Below are positions 49,701-55,996 of a DNA stretch of 64,000 nt, piece after piece; within the stretch, counting starts at the first letter, position 1; each line of letters begins with the position of its first letter. The notes beneath the pieces are model-generated. The model saw only the letters and a program-made list of their open reading frames with translations. It searched no databases and was not told the DNA's origin. A program made the translations under genes and the position numbers. Source of the DNA: Ancylostoma caninum (taxonomy: Eukaryota; Nematoda; Chromadorea; Rhabditida; Ancylostomatidae); NCBI GenBank assembly GCA_037903475.1, contig JBAJFG010000064.1, positions 62,001 to 126,000 of the forward strand, in the 5' to 3' direction.

Positions 49701-51428
49701 ACAATCAATTGACAAGAAATCCATCATGTCCTTAACACACTGGTAGTCATGTTGAACCCTATTTGATGATAGCTGTTCTCTACTCTCAAGTAAACCAGCA
49801 ATTACTACCGAGCGAGTACGCTCAACCTCATCGAATGATTTAGGATGACTCAAAATTGGTGAAGTCATTTCAATAGGAGAGAAGTTAGGTGAGGTCGTTA
49901 CTCCCATACTCTGTCGTTTCAAGCTAGCATTTTCAGTTCTTAAGGTTCTGAGTTCCTCAGTTAACTCTTTACAAAGATTTAATAAAGACAGATATTCCCT
50001 GTCTTTCTTCAAGTAGACAGGCAAGAACTGTCCTTAAATGCTGCGGAAGTGACGTAACTTTCATCAGTGCTTCAGCTTCCTTTTCAATATCCAGAGGAGT
50101 AGAGGATTGTGGGCTTTCTATTTTCTTCTTTCTCTTCTTCTTACTCTGAACAGAAGGAGCACCGAGACGGGAAGTCATAATGAAGAATTGGGATTTTAAG
50201 TGGAAACAAAACACCTAAGAAAGTGGCTCGAGTAAAGAAAGTTTTATTTTCCCAGCCACGAGGAAACTCAGCAGAATTGGAACTGGTTCAACGCGTAAAC
50301 TGCAGAAACTGCAAACTTGACAACTGAAGACAGACCTCCGAAGGTGGCAATTTCTTCAATGAACTTCGCACTGTGTCACCCTTGTGCTCATCGAAGGTGG
50401 TTACTTGCCAACCACTCACTATGGCCGAATGAGGTCGAATGATATCGTAACGATATTGGAACAGGTTCCAAAAGAAGATTTCCAGGGTAAAAGAAGATTT
50501 CAGGGCATACTCGGGGTAAATTCACTCGTTTGATCCACTATCACGGTGCAATTTCGAAATTACCAGGTCACTAGTTCATAACAGTGAAAAACGGATTCTC
50601 TAAAAAGAAAAGCTTGCTTCTGAAAAGAGTGGTCAAGTGTCATGAGCTGATTAGCTAACTTAGACTAATCCTGACTAACAACTATAGCTATGTACGCGAC
50701 AAATTGGTCGTAATAAATAAATAAATAAAATAAATGAGCGAGACTCCTTATGAATATTTTTAAATATTAGTTCATTTCACATTTTTCACTCTGGAAACGT
50801 CATCCATTCGGCTGTTGCAATTTTAGTTCCAGAAAATCAATATTAACAAAACAAGTACGGAGTGGCAGGAAATACAAATGTTATTATTTGTTCCAAACGC
50901 TTAAAATTCCAATTTCAGAGGTAAATTAAGTGAGAATTAGGAAAAGGATTGAAATTTCTGGATTCATTCAAACTACGCACAGTTCCGCCTCCAGTACTTT
51001 ATTCGTAGCGCGTAAGTAGCGCGCGCACCGACTGGCAATTGCAGGTAAGTCGCGGCCAGTGTTCGGGTGGCAGCAACCAACTGCTATCTAACGACCCGCT
51101 GCGGCATATCGCGCCATTCACATGCTAATGTACTCTGTTCGATGGATCGAGGGATTAAAAATAGCTAGCAATAACTACAGTTGTAGTTATTGCTTGCTAT
51201 TTTGTTCCTGGCATACACCCGAGAAAGAGAAGTCATTACTCGGAAATGGTTTCAAAAAAAGCGGTTAATTAAAAATGGGTGCATAGCTAGTTTATTGGAG
51301 AAGATATAACACTACTCATGATGTCAAATTTTTTTTTTCGTTTTCAGGCTGAGTTCCCTGTACCAGAGCAATTTAAGACTACGTTCAATGGATCAAAGCT
51401 GGTCACGTGTGTATCCGATATTGTTTGA
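4657..51428 (+). CDS. CAP: Cyclase-associated protein (CAP), 13 exons
   Basis: CAP binds G-actin and cofilin, speeds ADP-actin nucleotide exchange and filament disassembly, and works in the cytoplasm. Join: 4657-4774, 16006-16118, 16186-16326, 16401-16478, 16555-16635, 16697-16810, 16977-17073, 27221-27384, 34667-34777, 36311-36403, 36462-36575, 36634-36777, 51348-51428. The sum is 1449 nt, 482 residues, close to the roughly 475 of animal CAPs. Domains: coiled coil at residues 1-25; helical folded domain about 45-215 ([33 protein letters not shown]); polyproline about 239-247; WH2 about 262-295 with LRKV; CARP about 326-482 ([20 protein letters not shown]). All introns start GT and end AG. 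Two introns exceed 10 kb because of inserted transposons. The homologue in C. elegans is cas-1 or cas-2; I cannot tell which is closer. The exon 2 donor is the only uncertain junction. Confidence 0.93.
4775..6484. other. Start of CAP intron 1, no embedded gene seen
   Basis: T-rich intronic DNA of 1.7 kb. Frames are short and lack domains. I see no element with clear ends here. Confidence 0.5.
6489..7233 (+). pseudogene. Penelope-like reverse transcriptase fragment (5' half, copy A)
   Basis: The frame encodes the central part of a Penelope-type reverse transcriptase: [10 protein letters not shown] (motif A region), [14 protein letters not shown] (motif B) and [10 protein letters not shown] with the YIDD catalytic box at 6942-6953. 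It is open to a stop at 7115; homology to copy B continues in another frame through NTQVKLSKG and [14 protein letters not shown] up to 7233, so there is a frameshift near 7085. The N-terminal part of the enzyme is missing. It is a dead remnant in CAP intron 1. Confidence 0.75.
7234..8224. other. Left interior of the 4.6 kb element, unrecognised
   Basis: About 1 kb between the left terminal repeat and the 5'-truncated RTE LINE. It includes the phrase AAGTGAAGGG, which also occurs near the right end of the element, and TTAATTA-rich DNA at 7398-7440. A minus-strand frame at 7796-8080 has no recognisable domain. I assign no function. Confidence 0.4.
8228..9428 (+). pseudogene. RTE LINE reverse transcriptase remnant (copy A)
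   Basis: The frame 8228-8982 is open and reads through RT motifs: [57 protein letters not shown] and the catalytic FADDIVLI at 8847-8870. A TGA at 8980-8982 stops it after MKNG; homologous C-terminal sequence continues in the same frame ([14 protein letters not shown], then [20 protein letters not shown]) and, after a frameshift near 9235, as [20 protein letters not shown]. The last piece, [11 protein letters not shown] and its lead-in, lies beyond the insertion at 10389-10630. Stops and frameshifts show that it is not functional. Confidence 0.85.
9433..10384. mobile_element. TTAA-flanked (piggyBac-type) non-autonomous element in RTE copy A
   Basis: Flanked by TTAA at 9429-9432 and 10385-10388. 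Ends are CACATAACGGACAA on the left and, as reverse complement, CACATTCGCGACAA on the right. The RTE sequence closes across a single TTAA, and copy B has TCAA at the same place (uninterrupted). No transposase frame is visible. The interior contains degenerate phrases (TTTTGTACCGTA, TGACATGCTGA) also found in the 8-bp-TSD MITE at 24010. TTAA specificity is the hallmark of piggyBac; the family assignment rests only on that. Confidence 0.8.
10894..11565. mobile_element. Inverted-repeat element with about 130-bp arms
   Basis: GGTCGTATGGCGCGGTTCTT at 10894 recurs in reverse complement (GGTCGTATGGCGCGATTCTT) ending at 11565, and similarity continues for about 130 bp on each side, through TGCCTGG and CAACTCGTCC. 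The 400-bp centre has no coding frame. The element lies in the 3' part of the 4.6 kb element. Target duplication was not resolved. Confidence 0.6.
11864..12735 (+). pseudogene. Penelope-like C-terminal half with GIY-YIG domain (copy A)
   Basis: Begins [15 protein letters not shown], continues [20 protein letters not shown] and [13 protein letters not shown], then [21 protein letters not shown] (start of the GIY-YIG endonuclease). The catalytic segment is cut at 12287 by a 159-bp MITE; sequence after it resumes as YIGETG and SEHLAS, and the frame ends LPYISLCEL before a TAG near 12733, the same C-terminus as copy B. Several frameshifts (for example near 12030 and 12180) disable it. GIY-YIG endonucleases nick the target for retrotransposition in Penelope-like elements. 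Confidence 0.75.
12289..12447. mobile_element. 159-bp palindromic MITE inserted at TA in the GIY-YIG domain
   Basis: The left end CAGGAAACTCCAAATGTACG and the reverse complement of the right end (CAGGAGGGAACTCCAAACGT) are similar, and the arms stay complementary through GGACCGCGGCGCGG and TTGGGCAGAGAC to the centre. TA flanks both ends (12287-12288, 12448-12449). If one TA and the element are ignored, the host frame reads straight into YIGETG. This marks a precise TA insertion of Tc1/mariner type. Confidence 0.85.
12955..13041 (+). other. Conserved 3' region of Penelope-like element with hairpin motif
   Basis: GGCCTCTGAAGA, 13 nt, then GAAACG and a GGCC box. Copy B has the same phrase on the minus strand (33000-33040) with CTGAAGA, 13 nt, GAAACG. 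Related Penelope elements have a short stem-loop here, and some carry hammerhead ribozymes; the CTGANGA and GAAA boxes are reminiscent of one, but the closing base pair of stem II is not formed, so I do not call a ribozyme. Confidence 0.4.
13202..13258. repeat. 19-bp tandem repeat, three copies
   Basis: The unit TTTTTTCTCAGAAAAAAGG is repeated three times without spacers. Each unit is itself a near-palindrome (TTTTTTCTcAGAAAAAA), so a transcript could form small hairpins. It lies in intron 1 between the Penelope-like element and the alternative first exon. Confidence 0.85.
13259..13635. other. Intron 1 DNA, nothing recognised
   Basis: AT-rich DNA with a TTTTTTTTTC repeat near 13480-13500. 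No gene or element ends were found. Confidence 0.45.
13636..13819. mobile_element. 184-bp foldback MITE upstream of the alternative CAP exon
   Basis: GATCTGCGCAACGCTT at the left is the near reverse complement of AAGCGTTGCGGAGATC at the right, and the inner arms pair through TCTCTAACA and TGTTAGAGA towards the centre. It sits about 0.5 kb upstream of the alternative first exon. No target duplication could be fixed. Confidence 0.65.
13820..14296. other. Presumed promoter or 5' region of the long CAP exon
   Basis: No frame with recognisable domain on the plus strand. The minus-strand frame covering 13855-14256 has no domain either. As the stretch directly upstream of the alternative first exon it may hold the promoter; there is no direct evidence. 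Confidence 0.35.
14290..14296 (+). promoter_or_regulatory. Candidate trans-splice acceptor before the long CAP exon
   Basis: TTTGTCAG ends at 14296, 16 nt before ATG 14313, with a T-rich lead-in. It fits the nematode splice-acceptor consensus and the usual short distance between spliced leader and start codon. It could equally be a cis acceptor for an unseen upstream exon. Confidence 0.4.
14313..15921 (+). CDS. CAP: Alternative long first exon of CAP, disordered N-terminal extension
   Basis: An uninterrupted plus-strand frame runs from ATG 14313 (upstream in-frame stop at 14274) to a gtgagt donor at 15922. It supplies 536 codons plus one base, the same phase as exon 1, so splicing to 16006 gives an in-frame CAP of about 979 residues. 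The product is rich in Ser, Pro, Arg and Tyr ([33 protein letters not shown]), with one charged helix ([15 protein letters not shown], near residues 128-142) and a basic C-terminal stretch ([14 protein letters not shown]). No known domain is recognised and it is probably disordered. It would replace the coiled coil of exon 1. Without the splice it ends at TAA 15944 after six more codons. Its 1.6 kb openness in a transposon-riddled intron argues that it is real. Confidence 0.75.
16006..16118 (+). CDS. CAP: CAP exon 2, start of helical folded domain
   Basis: After acceptor ttgttaag the exon reads [20 protein letters not shown] and [24 protein letters not shown] is a CAP signature. The 3' end is uncertain: the donor gtcatg at 16119 gives phase 0 and the spacing closest to other CAPs; gtagat at 16134 would also keep frame but add five residues. 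Confidence 0.8.
16186..16326 (+). CDS. CAP: CAP exon 3, helical folded domain
   Basis: Between acceptor tttcag and donor gtgcag, phase 0 at both ends. Encodes [20 protein letters not shown] and [20 protein letters not shown], helices of the folded domain that binds the cofilin-actin complex. Confidence 0.9.
16401..16478 (+). CDS. CAP: CAP exon 4, helical folded domain
   Basis: Between acceptor gcttttag and donor gtagtc; 26 codons in phase 0. Encodes [20 protein letters not shown] and AVGWVL, matching the conserved FNHL and GWV positions of CAPs. Confidence 0.9.
16555..16635 (+). CDS. CAP: CAP exon 5, helical folded domain
   Basis: Between acceptor tctgcag and donor gttagt; 27 codons. Encodes [20 protein letters not shown] and RILKEFK, one of the most conserved CAP segments (PYVKEM, FY, NR, LKE). 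Confidence 0.93.
16697..16810 (+). CDS. CAP: CAP exon 6, end of helical folded domain
   Basis: Between acceptor gcttag and donor gtaatt; 38 codons. Encodes [20 protein letters not shown] and [23 protein letters not shown] and the tryptophan mark the last helix of the domain. Confidence 0.92.
16977..17073 (+). CDS. CAP: CAP exon 7, polyproline linker
   Basis: Acceptor tttgag, donor gtttgt; 32 codons and one base (phase 1). Encodes a Gly/Ala/Asp linker followed by nine prolines, the profilin- and SH3-binding type segment of CAPs. The split codon is completed by CT at 27221 after a 10.1 kb intron. Confidence 0.85.
17305..17581. mobile_element. 277-bp MITE with TA duplication
   Basis: The left end CAGTCCATCAAAACAATGG and the reverse complement of the right end (CAGTCCGTCCAAAACGATGG) match apart from a single-base indel and few substitutions, and arms extend to about 60 bp (GGTGGGAA). 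TA is present on both sides (17303-17304, 17582-17583). Non-coding. Fits Tc1/mariner-type MITEs. Confidence 0.8.
17795..19166 (+). mobile_element. Helitron-like non-autonomous element carrying a minisatellite
   Basis: The 3' end reads CCCGAGCAAAGCCGG, a short hairpin, then about 12 nt and CTAG followed by T at 19167, the standard Helitron terminus. A plausible 5' end is TCCTACTATATTAAAAG at 17795, similar to the TCTGCATATATAAAAG and TCTGTATATATAAAAG starts at 23665 and 53601. The interior is mostly a 118-bp minisatellite. No Rep/helicase frame is present. The 5' boundary is less sure than the 3' one. Confidence 0.6.
18030..19130. repeat. 118-bp minisatellite, about nine units
   Basis: Units begin near GAAGACATGTCTACTGGGG at 18082, 18200, 18318, 18436, 18555, 18672, 18791, 18909 and 19027. 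Each contains ATCGATTTATCGATTTT, ATGACAACCGTT and CGCCCC phrases. Single degenerate units also occur at 23890-24002 and 24552-24770 in the next Helitron-like element, so the unit belongs to the Helitron family and amplified here. Short frames running through units are by-products. Confidence 0.9.
19400..21915. repeat. 66-bp minisatellite, 2.5 kb array
   Basis: A long tandem array with consensus phrases GTGGTAAACAGGTGCTGGTC, TCTGGTGAAGGGGCACACGG and GTCCGTTGGTCAGGATTTTC. The unit is 66 bp, a multiple of three and free of stops in several frames on both strands, which creates open frames of 100-210 codons without coding meaning. Longer composite units carry an inserted ACACATGGGTCTGTTG phrase, and divergence rises after 21570. 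No flanking terminal repeats were identified. Confidence 0.9.
22190..22990. repeat. About 82-bp tandem repeat, roughly ten degenerate units
   Basis: Units share GCGCACCCACCCAATGTATC, CGCCAACCCCGTGGA and CCAGAAACTCAGGCAAAAG phrases at about 82-bp spacing. Divergence is much greater than in the two preceding arrays. Non-coding. Confidence 0.8.
22991..23664. other. Intron 7 DNA, nothing recognised
   Basis: Between the 82-bp array and the next Helitron-like element I find no gene, RNA or terminal repeat. Confidence 0.4.
23688..23804. repeat. (TATG)n microsatellite
   Basis: About 29 tetranucleotide units with a TATATATG and a TACG interruption. It directly follows the Helitron 5' start, the same position as the (TG)n tract of the element at 53601. 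Confidence 0.97.
24010..24543. mobile_element. 534-bp foldback MITE with perfect 8-bp duplication (hAT-type)
   Basis: The ends GGCACTATTCCACTTGTTCT and, as reverse complement of the right end, GGCACTAATCCACTTGTTCT are nearly identical. CAACCGTT flanks both ends (24002-24009, 24544-24551). Without it the 118-bp repeat unit is continuous. Internally, sub-repeats (GATATTCGTGATCAGCATGTCAAA, given in halves GATATTCGTGATC and AGCATGTCAAA) occur in both orientations. Eight-bp duplications are typical of hAT elements; P elements also make them. Confidence 0.85.
25101..25564. mobile_element. 464-bp palindromic element flanked by TTAA
   Basis: The left arm begins AGGCAGCAGGAGCTGAAAT and the right arm ends with the exact reverse complement; pairing continues for over 200 bp (GCACATCATAAAT, GACAATTATGGCTTACCTG, GGAACATT, GAACACGCCTGG). 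TTAA flanks at 25097-25100 and 25565-25568. It has no transposase. TTAA duplication again suggests piggyBac-type mobilisation. Confidence 0.85.
26021..26290. repeat. Three 88-90-bp direct repeats before the Helitron 3' end
   Basis: TTACCTAGCCCGGAGGTAAC starts units at 26021, 26111 and 26199. Each also contains GGCACACGG, GAAGCGGCGCT and a T-run. They lie just inside the Helitron 3' terminus. Confidence 0.9.
26372..27220. other. 3' part of CAP intron 7
   Basis: Intronic DNA with a CCTCCCCCCCCCCTCC pyrimidine tract near 27030 and ACTCACTCACTC just after it. No gene found. It ends in the strong acceptor TCTATTTCAG at 27220. Confidence 0.5.
27221..27384 (+). CDS. CAP: CAP exon 8, WH2 domain
   Basis: Two bases complete the split codon, then 54 codons to the donor gtatgc. 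Encodes [19 protein letters not shown] (as [10 protein letters not shown] and ITAGLRKV) and [14 protein letters not shown]. The LRKV motif and flanking helix are the actin-binding WH2 of CAP. Confidence 0.93.
27385..28088. other. Intron 8 DNA, nothing recognised
   Basis: No gene-like frame. A GGGGGGGGGG run lies near 27895-27904. The phrase AAAGTGAAGGTTGGTGAG (27840) resembles AAAGTGAAGGTTAGGTGAG at 32850, so the two may share a repeat family. Confidence 0.4.
28089..29276. mobile_element. 1.2 kb foldback element
   Basis: The two halves are reverse complements around a centre near 28735. TTAGTGATGATAAA (28109) pairs with TTATCATCACTAA (29225); further in, GAAAAATGTTCG, GGTGCGCACCGCACCTCGTC, TTCGAATCTGGAGCGCG and CAGCAAAGATCCATCC all have partners. 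The arms are about 550 bp and diverged by roughly one base in ten. Frames on the minus strand (up to 143 codons) lack domains. Target duplication was not resolved. Confidence 0.8.
29799..30257 (+). pseudogene. RTE LINE AP-endonuclease domain
   Basis: The frame starts [12 protein letters not shown] and shows endonuclease motifs: [14 protein letters not shown] (conserved glutamate), [19 protein letters not shown] and [13 protein letters not shown] (catalytic DFN at about 30228). It ends at TGA 30255-30257, where RTE elements normally continue. This domain nicks target DNA for target-primed reverse transcription. Decayed copy. Confidence 0.85.
31037..32570 (+). pseudogene. RTE LINE reverse transcriptase remnant (copy B)
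   Basis: The piece up to 31505 reads [40 protein letters not shown] and [20 protein letters not shown]. Frameshifts follow near 31460 and 31550, then FADDIVLT near 31757, [20 protein letters not shown] and [20 protein letters not shown]. The [11 protein letters not shown] segment of copy A is altered here to GFWQAI after a frameshift. The enzyme cannot be made. Confidence 0.82.
32935..34309 (-). mobile_element. Penelope-like retroelement, copy B, 5'-truncated
   Basis: A minus-strand element whose coding part ends at 33280 and whose 3' region, with CTGAAGA...GAAACG near 33000-33040, runs to about 32935. Most of the reverse transcriptase is missing. It provides the uninterrupted reference for the breakpoints of copy A. 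Confidence 0.75.
33280..34309 (-). pseudogene. Penelope-like RT tail plus GIY-YIG endonuclease (copy B)
   Basis: The minus-strand frame from 34309 reads the last RT part ([34 protein letters not shown]), a linker ([15 protein letters not shown]), [17 protein letters not shown] and the GIY-YIG core ([28 protein letters not shown]). The frame shifts near 33465; homology continues as [10 protein letters not shown] and LSLCEL to a TAA at 33280. RT motifs A-C are absent. Encodes the endonuclease that nicks the target during Penelope-type retrotransposition; this copy is truncated and shifted. Confidence 0.8.
34310..34666. other. 3' end of CAP intron 8
   Basis: Intronic DNA without recognised elements, ending in acceptor CCATTTCAG at 34666. 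Confidence 0.5.
34667..34777 (+). CDS. CAP: CAP exon 9, linker and start of CARP domain
   Basis: 37 codons in phase 0, acceptor tttcag, donor gttagt. An Ala/Pro-rich linker ([20 protein letters not shown]) is followed by [14 protein letters not shown], the first strand of the C-terminal actin-monomer-binding beta-helix. Confidence 0.92.
34778..36310. other. CAP intron 9; TATATAA-containing unknown repeat candidate
   Basis: A 1.5 kb intron. At 35565-35573 GTGTATATAAG is followed by CTCCGCTCCGGCGGAGAC (a palindrome) and GGTGCAATAATTC, an arrangement that could be a promoter or solo LTR remnant. No second copy exists in the window to confirm it. No gene recognised. Confidence 0.35.
36311..36403 (+). 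CDS. CAP: CAP exon 10, CARP domain
   Basis: 31 codons, phase 0, acceptor ttgttcag, donor gtaagt. Encodes [20 protein letters not shown] followed by [16 protein letters not shown] is strongly conserved in CAPs. Confidence 0.93.
36462..36575 (+). CDS. CAP: CAP exon 11, CARP domain
   Basis: 38 codons, acceptor gtgtag, donor gttatt. Encodes [20 protein letters not shown] and [18 protein letters not shown], matching the KGK.NSIT..C.K...VFD pattern of the beta-helix. Confidence 0.93.
36634..36777 (+). CDS. CAP: CAP exon 12, CARP domain
   Basis: 48 codons, acceptor tttttag, donor gtgagt. Encodes [40 protein letters not shown] and [17 protein letters not shown] and KSSEMN are CAP signatures. A 14.6 kb intron separates it from the last exon. 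Confidence 0.94.
36778..39644. other. Start of CAP intron 12, no gene recognised
   Basis: Nearly 2.9 kb with only short frames. Phrases such as ACGAAGC(T/C)CCC, CAGGCCCC and CAGCCTGTCGAAAATAGGCTGG-like hairpins recur at 38330-38410, 39010-39060 and 39515-39610, hinting at an unresolved repeat family. Nothing can be named. Confidence 0.4.
39749..40905 (-). pseudogene. CR1-like LINE ORF2, reverse transcriptase C-terminal part
   Basis: After the LTR insertion the minus frame continues [31 protein letters not shown] (motif A), [20 protein letters not shown] (motif B) and [10 protein letters not shown] (catalytic box at 40538-40562). A frameshift near 40500 moves it to [20 protein letters not shown] and [20 protein letters not shown], another near 40180 to [11 protein letters not shown] and ending ILDSYVK at 39749. 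It lacks a functional continuous frame. Confidence 0.82.
40906..41687 (-). repeat. 3' LTR of the LARD-like element
   Basis: 782 bp, TGTCGTACCC to GTCACGACA. Equivalent of the TATA box is CATAAATAC here (mutated relative to the other LTR). Preceded on the plus strand by target duplication GTAGA. No purine-rich tract was found next to it at 41688. Confidence 0.88.
41688..46937 (-). other. Interior of the LARD-like element, non-coding
   Basis: 5.25 kb without a convincing protein. The minus frames 44581-45135 and 43872-44609 adjoin and together cover 1.26 kb; a phrase [16 protein letters not shown] vaguely recalls the protease-associated region of BEL elements but is too weak to call. On the plus strand the heptamer GATGTTA recurs many times between 43900 and 46000 (for example 45609, 45715, 45762, 45843, 45986). 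Confidence 0.5.
46923..46933 (-). promoter_or_regulatory. Primer-binding site complementary to tRNA-Gly
   Basis: The plus strand reads CCGATGCACCA, the 3' acceptor strand, discriminator and CCA of the common animal tRNA-Gly (5' GCATCGG). Minus strand therefore has TGGTGCATCGG four nt downstream of the right LTR, the normal place for a primer-binding site. The tRNA sequence is from memory of animal tRNA-Gly(GCC). Confidence 0.72.
46938..47719 (-). repeat. 5' LTR of the LARD-like element
   Basis: 782 bp, about 98% identical by eye to 40906-41687. On the minus strand it has CTATAAATACGGCC, a good TATA box (47561-47567). Followed on the plus strand by GTAGA. Confidence 0.88.
47725..49340 (-). 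pseudogene. CR1-like LINE ORF2, endonuclease and start of RT
   Basis: Minus-strand sequence near 49330-48970 encodes the first endonuclease part ([30 protein letters not shown]), continuing in the frame 48970-48110 with [15 protein letters not shown] (catalytic DFN), [10 protein letters not shown] and [10 protein letters not shown] (SDH box). The RT N-terminus follows near 47946 as [20 protein letters not shown] and FRPISI up to [11 protein letters not shown] at the LTR boundary. Frameshifts near 48120 and elsewhere break it. The missing C-terminal part lies at 39749-40905. Confidence 0.82.
49362..50178 (-). pseudogene. CR1-like LINE ORF1 (coiled-coil nucleic-acid-binding protein)
   Basis: Starts [20 protein letters not shown] at 50178, a basic N-terminus, then [10 protein letters not shown]; after a frameshift near 50020 it continues [20 protein letters not shown] and [13 protein letters not shown], a leucine-rich coiled coil, and then [35 protein letters not shown] and [18 protein letters not shown], which resemble the RNA-binding part of LINE ORF1 proteins in worms. 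About 270 residues in total. Inactive because of the frameshift. Confidence 0.7.
50215..51347. other. End of CAP intron 12 with a LINE-type tail
   Basis: Includes probable 5' sequence of the minus LINE and, at 50701-50723, AATAAATAAATAAATAAAAT, which looks like the 3' tail of a short plus-strand LINE fragment. A 40-nt hairpin is at 51161-51200. The stretch ends in acceptor TTTTCAG at 51347. Confidence 0.5.
51161..51200. repeat. 40-nt near-perfect hairpin in CAP intron 12
   Basis: ATAGCTAGCAATAACTACA (51161-51179) faces TGTAGTTATTGCTTGCTAT (51182-51200) around a 2-nt centre with one mismatch. It lies 148 nt upstream of the last exon. It may be a miniature element end or a structured intron signal. 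Confidence 0.75.
51348..51428 (+). CDS. CAP: CAP exon 13, C-terminus
   Basis: 27 codons including TGA. Encodes [20 protein letters not shown] followed by [16 protein letters not shown] is the most recognisable C-terminal CAP motif, involved in dimerisation of the beta-helix. Confidence 0.95.
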   Translation, partial: AEFPVPEQFKTTFNGSKLVTCVSDIV

Positions 51429-53064
51429 CGAGTTGCGACCTTGTGTTTTTCCTTTATTTTTATGTAGCATTTTTATTACGTGTGTATGGAATGGTTTGAG
51501 CTTGCTTTCTTAAAGTAATATTGCTGGTGCCTTCAACACTTTCTACTTGATGAGATGGATTTGTCGAGTCTAATTCCACTATCATAATAATATCGCCACA
51601 TCGGAGGGCTTGAATCTAGCTTTACTAGGCTGTGGCAATTCTTTTGCAGCGATGATTTGCTGTGTGTCGTCTACTCCTTACCGACAGCAATAGATAAATT
51701 TCTCGATGAAGTGATCAATAGCACTAGCAACATAGGTTTCTAGTTTTTCTCTTGAGCACAGCATACGCTTGATTTCCAACGTTATCGACAGAAGCGGCCT
51801 TTTTTTATTGCAACCTAAATGTTTGTGTTTCATCATGCAGTGAGTTTTAATAAAAATTTTGTATAATTTCTTGGTTGGCGAGATGCTTGAGGACGAGCTC
51901 GTAGTTTCTCAATGCCTACGCTTCATTTTTGCTTCTTCAAGTAGATTCCATGGAAGTGAACGAATTTCGCTGTTTCTACATCTCAAGACAGTTTCTATAA
52001 CTGCTATGCATAAAGAGCATCGATAGAGCTGCTAACTTTGCAAACTTGAGAGCGAACGGTAGCGGGCCTCGCCGCGCAGTTGAATCGATGTCTTGAGGAG
52101 CCGTAATAACTAGTAGCACTAATTTACTGTTTTCTTTTCTGTTGAAAAACTAAAATTCAATGAGAAGTGATAAATCTCGCTAAGATGAACCGTTAAGCAT
52201 CAGCGACTTCAGTGCGAGGTTTGGTTCGGGTCCTGACGTGCCTTTTGGGCCGCATATGTAAGAGAGTCGCATGCATCACCCATAAACTACATTGTTTGAC
52301 ATGGACTACATGCTCTAGATCCATATCACTGCGATAGGCGATGTGTTAGTTCCTGGACCTGTTCTGGGCACAATTTCTAAATCTTCGGTGCTTGCGACTC
52401 TGGTGCAAAAATCCTGTGAGCATAGGTTCAATGAGGTTGGTGAGATACAATAAAATGAGCGCATCTGTCTGTAGTTTATAAATTCAATCAAAGAAAGTGT
52501 AGTCGTGGTGGGCCCGAGCAGGCGCGCGGGCAATTATAGCAGATGTACGAGGCTTGTCCCTCACAAAGGCTAACCCGTGCACATGCCATGCGAGAAGACA
52601 AAAAATTTATGTTTAGAAGTATTTCCCAAAACTGTGTTAGTACATGCACGTCATTTTTGCCCAACGGCTTTGAGAAGTTGAGGAGAACGCTTCGATAACC
52701 TTCTATTGTGCCACTATAAGGGTCTATGCACCCTCCCCGTAGTGGGCGAATGGGATATCGGACTATTTGGAGAAGGCTAAGGGGTTTCAGTACCGCAGTC
52801 GTTACTTGTTTAGCAGTTTTGCATTTAATGCTTTTAACCTTGCCTTAAGTGTTTCTAAATGTTAGAAAACATTAGGCATAGGTATTACAGCACTAACTAC
52901 CAAACAATCACGCTACGGTATTGGCGTTGCAGATGATCTATTGCTGCTAACGGGATTACCTGTAGCCGTAAGCTATTTGATGCCAAAAAAAAAACTCGCG
53001 CTTGCTGTTACTTGTATTGAAGTGATTGAAATTCAAGCAGTGTAAACATCATTCCGAGACACTA
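51429..53064. other. CAP 3' UTR and downstream intergenic DNA
   Basis: The 3' UTR probably ends after the AATAAA at 51849. The remaining 1.2 kb has no gene-like frame; the minus frame at 52315-52533 lacks a domain. Confidence 0.5.
51849..51854 (+). terminator. Candidate CAP polyadenylation signal
   Basis: AATAAA 420 nt after the CAP stop, followed by T-rich DNA. It is the first perfect hexamer downstream. A 3' UTR of about 440 nt is ordinary for nematodes. Confidence 0.5.
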
Positions 53065-53277
53065 CAGTGGACGGCAATGGCGGTGGCCCATTTGCGGCCT
53101 CGAGAAGGACGTCGCGCAAACGCGCTGCGCATGCCGTAACTGATGTCTTCTGCTGCTGTTATGCCATTTCTAGCAGTTTTTCTACCCGATTTCAATGATT
53201 TTTGACCAAACTGGGAAGAAAAAAGCTTAGAAATGGCACTCCGACGACAGATGGGCCACCGCCATTGCCGTCCACTG
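53065..53277. mobile_element. 213-bp MITE with TA duplication
   Basis: CAGTGGACGGCAATGGCGGT and its right-hand reverse complement are identical over about 28 bp, continuing to GGCCCAT. TA is at 53063-53064 and 53278-53279. Immediately after it, TATACAGGGTGGGCCATG looks like the start of another terminal repeat but has no partner. Tc1/mariner-type by duplication. Confidence 0.85.
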
Positions 53278-53622
53278 TATATACAGGGTGGGCCATGAAT
53301 ACGGTAACAAGACGTGTTTTGCTTCCAAAGGAGCATGTTCTGCCTTGAAGTCACGCTTAGTTGGGTTTAGGTCGTCTCCGGAGATTTTATCAGGACAGCG
53401 CGCAGGAACTTAGGTTTCGTCTGTTTCAGAACTGGGGAAACAATAAATTTTAGAACCTACTAGATTTGTCGAGTGCCTACTGATTACAGTGATTACACAG
53501 AACTCACTCAAATGTCTTAGTAGGTTTTCACGGTACCTGAGACATAAGCTCCCTCAAAAACCCTTGTGAGTTGGGAATCTCCAGAAAGTAGCTTCAAAAA
53601 TCTGTATATATAAAAGTGAAAG

Positions 53623-53645
53623 TGTGTGTGTGTGTGTGTGTGCGT

Positions 53646-53742
<97 letters not shown>

Positions 53743-53804
53743 CGTGTGTGTGTGGCGTGTGTGTGTGGCGTGTGTGTGCGCGTGTGTGTGTGTGCGTGTG
53801 TGTG
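53623..53804. repeat. (TG)n microsatellite, left tract
   Basis: About 180 bp of TG with some GGCG and GCGC interruptions. It lies directly behind the Helitron 5' start. Cys-Val frames across it are by-products. Confidence 0.97.

Positions 53805-55996
<2,192 letters not shown>

Larger units (their letters stand above)
39645..50178 (-). mobile_element. CR1-like LINE on the minus strand, split by an LTR element
   Basis: Reads from ORF1 (start 50178) through ORF2 endonuclease and reverse transcriptase to a 3' tail of AAAC-type repeats (plus strand GTTTGTTTATTGTTTGTTT at 39650-39672). A 6.8 kb LTR element at 40906-47719 interrupts the RT; ENKST on one side joins [11 protein letters not shown] on the other through the shared GTAGA. 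Its own length would be about 3.7 kb. [14 protein letters not shown] and FADDLKIYD place it in the CR1/jockey-related group. Confidence 0.8.
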
